From the NCBI GenBank assembly GCA_963971535.1, contig OZ020590.1, positions 151,642,034 through 151,706,033 on the forward strand: a DNA stretch of 64,000 nt. The letters are read 5' to 3'. Position 1 is the stretch's first letter. Each line of letters begins with the position of its first letter. Made by a program: the position numbers and the translations under genes. Source of the stretch: Notolepis coatsorum. Its lineage: Eukaryota > Chordata > Actinopteri > Aulopiformes > Paralepididae. The notes beneath the pieces were generated by a model. The model was not told the origin of the DNA, did not search any database, and saw only the letters and a list, made by a program, of their open reading frames with translations. Positions 58,886-64,000 of this stretch are shown piece after piece.

Positions 58886-59504
58886 CTGCAATTTGGACCA
58901 CTGGAGCAGTTGGAGGTTAAGTGCCTTGCTCAGGGGAACTTCAACAGTGGGTATCGAACCGGCATCCTTCCGGTCACAAGTCTGCTTCTCTAACCTACCT
59001 TCTCTAACCGCTTCTCCCAGATTGACAGAATAGTCCACATTTGTGAACTTGTTGTGTGATTGGTTCCAAACTGGGACTCCTCTCAGACTGCCATACTTTA
59101 GTTTTTCAGATATTGGAAGCAGAACATTTGAGCATTTGTTAGCATCATGCTAAGCATGGTAGTGGGAGTCAATAATGAGTGGCATGAAGCAGGAATATTA
59201 CTCAGCAATATGATTGACTGATTGATTGATTATTGTATTTCTGTGCCGAACCCTCATGGGTTTACTGTATAAAACACCAAAAATACTGTTGCAGTGTTCC
59301 ATCATTACATTACACATTACATTTTATTATCTAAATACGGATTACATAAATACAGATAGACAGCTCGGTCTAATACAATCTGCTACAATCTGAAGCACAA
59401 CTCAAGTTGTTCATATTCATCTGGCTCAATATATATACAATGAATCAAATCCAATCAATGCATACACACAAAGTATTGTAGGAGGGTTAAGGGCCATGGA
59501 ATAG
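58886..59504. other. SINE-like fragment and unidentified spacer
   Basis: About 58,890-59,005 resembles an antisense fish SINE segment (GTTAAGTGCCTTGCTCAGGGG, AGTGGGTATCGAACCGG). The rest is AT-rich, with a GATTGACTGATTGATTGATT run near 59,211-59,230 that may be a LINE tail. No gene is seen. Confidence 0.5.
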
Positions 59505-60908
59505 ATAAATAATGTGAATCACTACCCACCTTCAAAACCTGCAATTAGAAACTGGCCACTGTATATGTCCAAACCCCCCCACCCACCCACCCCCTCCTAA
59601 TGTACAGTCTCCTCCCCACCGTATGTATATATTTTCTTTTAGGATCTCTGGGTAACAGTACTGTATATTTGCATATCGTATATGTCACAAATGTAACAGT
59701 ACTATATACCTGTATGTCCCTATGTCATAAATATCATGAATTGAAAATGGGGGACCCTGATGTAAACAAGACGAAAGTCTTTCTCTGGTCTGCATCCCCT
59801 TAACAATTGTGTGTATTGAGCCGTACTGTATTGTACCCATTCTGCAATCTGTTATAATAATAAAGTTTTCATTCATTCATACTACTGAGCAATAGTGCTA
59901 ATCAGATGTATGTACAGAGTTGTTGTATTATTATTATATTACTTTTTCTTGTTATATTGTCTTGTGTTAGACAATTATTTTACTTGCTTGAATTGACCGC
60001 AAAGTCAAGACAGCCATCCATCAAGTCATGTCGGGTCTCAAAGAAAGGCGGAAACACGTCACCGGATATTAAGTGGGGAAACAAGTCTTGTGAGACTAAA
60101 TAATTGCACAAGCAAAAAGAAATCATGCGCCACTCATATTATCTATATAAACCCATATGAAATACAATCCTGAGTATCATTATTAATATGCAAAAATAAA
60201 CGTATAAAATTGTAAGCGAATATAACTATATTAACCAACTGTTAACCATAGCTGCATTTACATATATCCACATCTGTCTGTACATACCTGCATATAATCC
60301 TTTGTATATCTGTAGATACTAGCCTCTATCTATCTATACATTTTGTACATGTCCCTTACCTACTCTTACTAGTTACGCTGCTGGCCAGTATGAGTTACTA
60401 CCATAGTGTCTTTATACCTGTATCACTGTACATGTAAATACTATATCTATATCTGTACATATCCCTTACCTACTCTTACTAGTTACTAGGGGTGTAAAGG
60501 TGTTGAGATAAGAGACTCTGTATGGGATTGTTAGTAACTGTCCAACTGTACGACTGTTTACACTAGTAACTGTTTATCTGTGTATACAATTGTCTCCATC
60601 AAGTGATTGCCTTGGTGCATATATATCTGTCCCCACTGGAGGGCGCTCTGGGCGTAGCCACTCAGGTATTCTACCTTAGGGCGACTATAAAAGAGGTGGT
60701 GCCCGCCCCTATCGTTCTCTCCTCCAACGTCTCTCAAAGAGAGAAGAGTGTTGTACAACTACTTCTTATGTGTGAATAAAAGAAGCCACGCCAGTTCAGG
60801 CACAAGATAGAAACGATGCCTCTTGACCACATTATTGACGCCCTGAAGTGAGTTCTGTTAACAGGTTATGGGCCCAGATAACGTCGGGGCGAAATAGTGG
60901 AGGTACTG
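59505..60908 (+). repeat. Second copy of the LINE-tail, spacer and copia-LTR segment
   Basis: This repeats about 55,010-57,147 in the same orientation, without the SINE and with two deletions (one in the RT end near 59,540, one of about 285 bp near 59,935). It includes LINE 3' UTR and tail (to about 59,877), the spacer, the 15-bp MITE stub and the copia LTR and primer site. The match ends at TGGAGGTACTGT (about 60,908). Confidence 0.9.
60501..60863 (+). repeat. Second Ty1/copia LTR copy
   Basis: The LTR is 363 bp and nearly identical to 56,744-57,110, with four bases missing near 60,549. It is followed by the primer site GGTTATGGGCCCAG. Because the sequence upstream (MITE stub, spacer, LINE) and downstream (5' leader) matches the first copy, it is a duplicated 5' LTR and not the element's 3' LTR. 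Confidence 0.85.
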
Positions 60909-60996
60909 TGTAGAGGCAGAAACCGACTTGGTGGATTATATACTATTATATTATTATTATGTATATTATGTTATATATATATATATATTATATTAT

Positions 60997-61041
<45 letters not shown>

Positions 61042-61310
61042 TATGTATATATTGGAACCATGCACTGTTTGGACAATGTTTGGACACTAGGGGGCTCACC
61101 ACCCAATATAGCCCACTAGGTGATTAGCCATGAGCCATGCACCTGCTGAGGACTTACTTTCAAACACTGTTATACTGTTGGAACCGAGCACGGAGCAACT
61201 GACAACTGTTCTGTCAAACCTTTAATTCATTATCACTTTCATTTGGACAACAATAAACCCTGTACACCGTAAGAGGAGCAACTGTGGACATTCAACTCAT
61301 TTAACATCAA
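60909..61310 (+). repeat. Probable 5' LTR of a second BEL/Pao element
   Basis: The sequence after the duplicated segment starts TGTAGAGG, contains a TA-rich microsatellite and an AATAAA near 61,249, and ends around CATTTAACATCAACA before a possible primer site TGGTACAGTG near 61,317. Neither end can be proven because the 3' LTR is outside the window. Confidence 0.4.
60974..61040. repeat. TA microsatellite
   Basis: A (TA)n tract interrupted by TATTATTATTA segments. Open frames made of Tyr and Ile across it are artefacts. Confidence 0.95.
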
Positions 61311-61467
61311 CAACTTTGGTACAGTGTAAAAAGGCAATAGCGGGTGCATCGTGGACGACTGTCAGCACACAGAGGAATGACAGTCGGCCACTACAAAGTT
61401 TGAAAATACCCTCACGACAGAAGGACGCGAGTGAAAAAGAGGAAAAATATCCTCGTGAAAGAAGGAC

Positions 61468-62264
61468 GTGCTATGTGAGTATAAAGTTGGATCACCTCCC
61501 TCACCAGGGACAGTGCCAGAAGAGGTAGAAGAGGTGGACCAGTGGCCAAGCCATACTGCTACAAGCCGTAAGACAAAATGTGCTGCCCCCGCTGGTCGAA
61601 GCCGGCATGTGCTGCCAACAACCTCTCATACTCAAGCCCCTCAGTCTCACACTGATCAACACCAAACAAGCGAAAGCAGCAACCTGGCAAAGGTGATGAG
61701 GAAACAGAATAAAATAACTGAAATACTAATAAAAGAACAACGTCATTCATTACTTCCTACCAGCCAGATACCCATGTTTAAAGGAGATCCACTACAATAC
61801 CTGTCATTCATCCGAGTCTTTGAGCATTCAATTGAAGAAAAAACTGACAACTACAAAGACCACCTTTTCTTCCTTGAACAGTTTACCGAAGGCCAGGCAA
61901 AAGAGCTTGTAAGAAGTTGTCGGTATACAAACCACAAGAAGGGTTATAACGAAGCTAAAAGACTGCTTGAAGAAAACTTCGGAAATCAACTCCTAATCGC
62001 AGCGGCTGTATGGAGAAAGTTTCCAAGTGGACTGCTATTAAAAGTGAGGACAAAAGAGCACTGCATGCCTACTCAATTGCTCTCCGTGGATGTCTAAATA
62101 CAATGCAAGACATTGAATTTTTGGAAGAGATGAGCACCCCATCACAAATGAAGCTGGTGATCCTAAAATTACCATACAGACTCAGGGAGAGGTGGCGAGC
62201 TACTGCTTACAATTTTTATGAACGTAATAAAAAAAGAGCAAAGTTTCCCGAGCTTGTTGTCTAG
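61468..62264 (+). pseudogene. BEL/Pao gag (second element), frame-broken
   Basis: The first part (to about 62,008) includes IPMFKGDPLQYLSFIRVFEH and GQAKELVRSCR, the DUF1759 gag core. A missing base near 62,008 moves the continuation (MEKVSKWTAIKSEDK, ALHAYSIALRGC) into another frame, which then meets a TAG at 62,262-62,264. The true start is unclear; Ser/Thr-rich sequence precedes the core. It belongs to a different BEL/Pao lineage from the element at 434-10,635. Confidence 0.85.
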
Positions 62265-64000
62265 CGACAGGCTAGAATGGCAACAGATCCTCTTTTTGGG
62301 GACATACAAGACCCTGCACCCAAAAAGGAACAAAGAGGAAGCAAACCATTCAATGCAAGGTTCAACCTGGACTATCAGCGAAGTAGCTTTGCAACTACTG
62401 CAACCCCGGTTTTCCATGACGAACGGAAGCCCTACAAAGGTTCAAGGATAACCGTGCGCAGACCGTGTGTATTCTGTGAAGGAGAACATGCAGATGAAGC
62501 ATGTAAAATGAACAAAAGACCTCACAAGGAGAAAATTGAATGCTTGATGTCTAAAGGAATATGCTTCAGCTGTTTGAATAAGGGACATAGAAGCAAAGAT
62601 TGTCCCAACAGATTGAAATGTAATGTGTGTTCCCAAAAACATCCAACAATTCTGCACATATATAAGGGTGAAGGACAAAAGACGGGTGAAACAAGTACGT
62701 CAATCAACAATGGCATGGTTTCTCTGAAAGCCCATGGCATTACCGGGGCCGGTGATGGCATTACCGGGGCCGGTGATGGCCAAACACTTTCAATCATACC
62801 AGTACAGGTAAAAATGTCCAACTCAACTAAAGTCATCCAAACGTATGCTTTCATGGATTCGGGGAGTACAGCATGTTTTTGTACTGAAGCATTGAGACGG
62901 CAGTTGAATACAAAGGTAAAGAAAACACGAATCCTGTTGAGAACTATGGGCCAAGAGCAAGCTGTTGACACTTCATTTGTCCCTGCTGGTCGACTTGAAG
63001 TAAGCAACATAGAATGTTCGGATTTCTATGAGCTACCAAAACTGTACATCCAAGACGAAATCCCTGTAACCAAGGATCATATACCTACACAAGCTGCACT
63101 AGAAAGGTGGGACTACCTGAAGGAGATTCACCTGAAAGAAGTTGATGTGCCTGTTGGACTGCTTATAGGAACCAATGCGCCACAACTAATGGAACCGTGG
63201 AAAGTCATTAACAGCCAGAGGGAAGGACCTTATGCTGTTAAAACAGTCCTAGGATGGATAGTGAATGGTACACTAAACACGAATGATGGGGTTGGACTGC
63301 ACTCATCTGTCACCTCTAATCGGATTTCAGTAACGGACTTAAACGACCTTCTCATGGAACAATACAACCATGATTTCCCAGAAAGGAAATATGAGGAAAA
63401 GAAGGAAATGTCTGTTGAAGACAAAAGATTTGTAGAAATTATGTCGAACTCTGCTGTGAAAAGAGATGGACATTACCAGCTTGCACTTCCATTCAAGCAA
63501 AGGGAAACCAGAATGCCAAACAATCGCCATCTAGCAGAACAAAGAACGATGTCACTAAAGAGAAAGTTCCACCGGAATCCAGCTTTCCACGAGGAGTACA
63601 GAACATTTATGGAAGGCGTAATACAGAAAGGTCATGCTGAGCTTGTGCCACAAGAAGAGCTCAAGGCTGACAGTGGAAAGGTATGGTACATACCACACCA
63701 TGGGGTTCGCCACCCGAGGAAGGACTCACTTCGTGTTGTTTTTGATTGCTCTGCCTCACTACAAGGAACTTCCCTGAATGACAATCTGATCCAAGGTACC
63801 AACCTTACTAACACGTTGCTTGGCGTTTTGATGCGGTTCAGGCAAGAACCAGTTGCTTTCATGGCTGATGTGGAAGGAATGTTCCATCAAGTCAAAGTTG
63901 CACCCTCAGACCGCGACTACCTTCGCTTCCTATGGTGGCCTGGTGGGGACATATCTAAACCCCTGGCTGAATTCAGGATGACGGTGCACCTGTTCGGTGC
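62265..64000 (+). CDS. BEL/Pao nucleocapsid, protease and RT (second element), cut by the window
   Basis: The frame after the TAG stays open to the window end. It begins ATDPLFGD, then zinc knuckles (CVFCEGEHADEAC, CFSCLNKGHRSKDC, CNVCSQKH; about 62,463-62,650), a protease with FMDSGSTACF near 62,850, a GLLIGTN segment, and the start of RT with FDCSAS and ADVEGMFHQV near 63,862. Between knuckles and protease a 24-bp segment (GGCATTACCGGGGCCGGTGA...) is tandemly doubled. The catalytic YVDD-type motif lies beyond the window. Confidence 0.9.

Noticed and set aside
56744..60863. A complete copia element bounded by two LTRs
   Set aside because: Both LTRs have the same upstream and downstream neighbours, so the second is a duplicated 5' LTR, and no 3' end exists here.
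60897..61127. Tyr/Ile-rich open frames
   Set aside because: They are translations of a TA microsatellite.

Overview
The window looks like a repeat-saturated stretch of a teleost fish genome. It contains no prokaryotic gene structure. It is dominated by vertebrate-type mobile elements: BEL/Pao and Ty1/copia LTR retrotransposons, non-LTR LINEs (a jockey/CR1/L2-like family, an L2 family, and I/Nimb-like ORF1 remains), tRNA-derived SINEs and many hAT-type DNA transposons. The only host-like genes are two large C2H2 zinc-finger exons with the acidic N-terminal repeats typical of fish zinc-finger clusters, each with a THAP-like half-domain upstream. The species cannot be fixed from the sequence. 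LAYOUT. The main feature is a tandem segmental duplication. The repeating unit reads, left to right: Y block (3' end of an I/Nimb-like LINE plus a 70-bp direct repeat), then an antisense LINE ORF1 with three zinc knuckles but no reverse transcriptase, then an X block (two oppositely oriented LINE fragments), then a minus-strand zinc-finger gene with an inverted 35-bp minisatellite and THAP-like exon. Unit 1 runs about 1-31,737, unit 2 about 31,738-46,880, and unit 3 from about 46,881 past the window end, with its zinc-finger gene not reached. Because the units are near copies, insertions in one unit can be checked against an empty site in another, which gives exact ends and target-site duplications (TSDs) for many elements. 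Unit 1 alone carries a 10.2-kb BEL/Pao element (434-10,635), a hAT element (11,590-12,593), a LINE (12,809-15,707) and a 6.8-kb element with 1.77-kb inverted arms (16,453-23,286). Unit 2 alone carries a TA-flanked MITE, a LINE, an L2 fragment and a hAT (39,548-40,796). Unit 3 alone carries two SINEs, a LINE with two nested hAT elements, and copia material. RIGHT END. From 55 kb a partial second duplication (about 55,010-57,147 repeated at 59,505-60,908) brackets a broken copia element and a 44-bp minisatellite. A second, different BEL/Pao element starts near 60.9 kb and runs off the window in its reverse transcriptase. COORDINATION. No operon-like organisation exists. The zinc-finger genes are the only candidates for host function, and both end prematurely at the same finger. 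The rest is layers of nested transposition whose order can be read from the empty sites.
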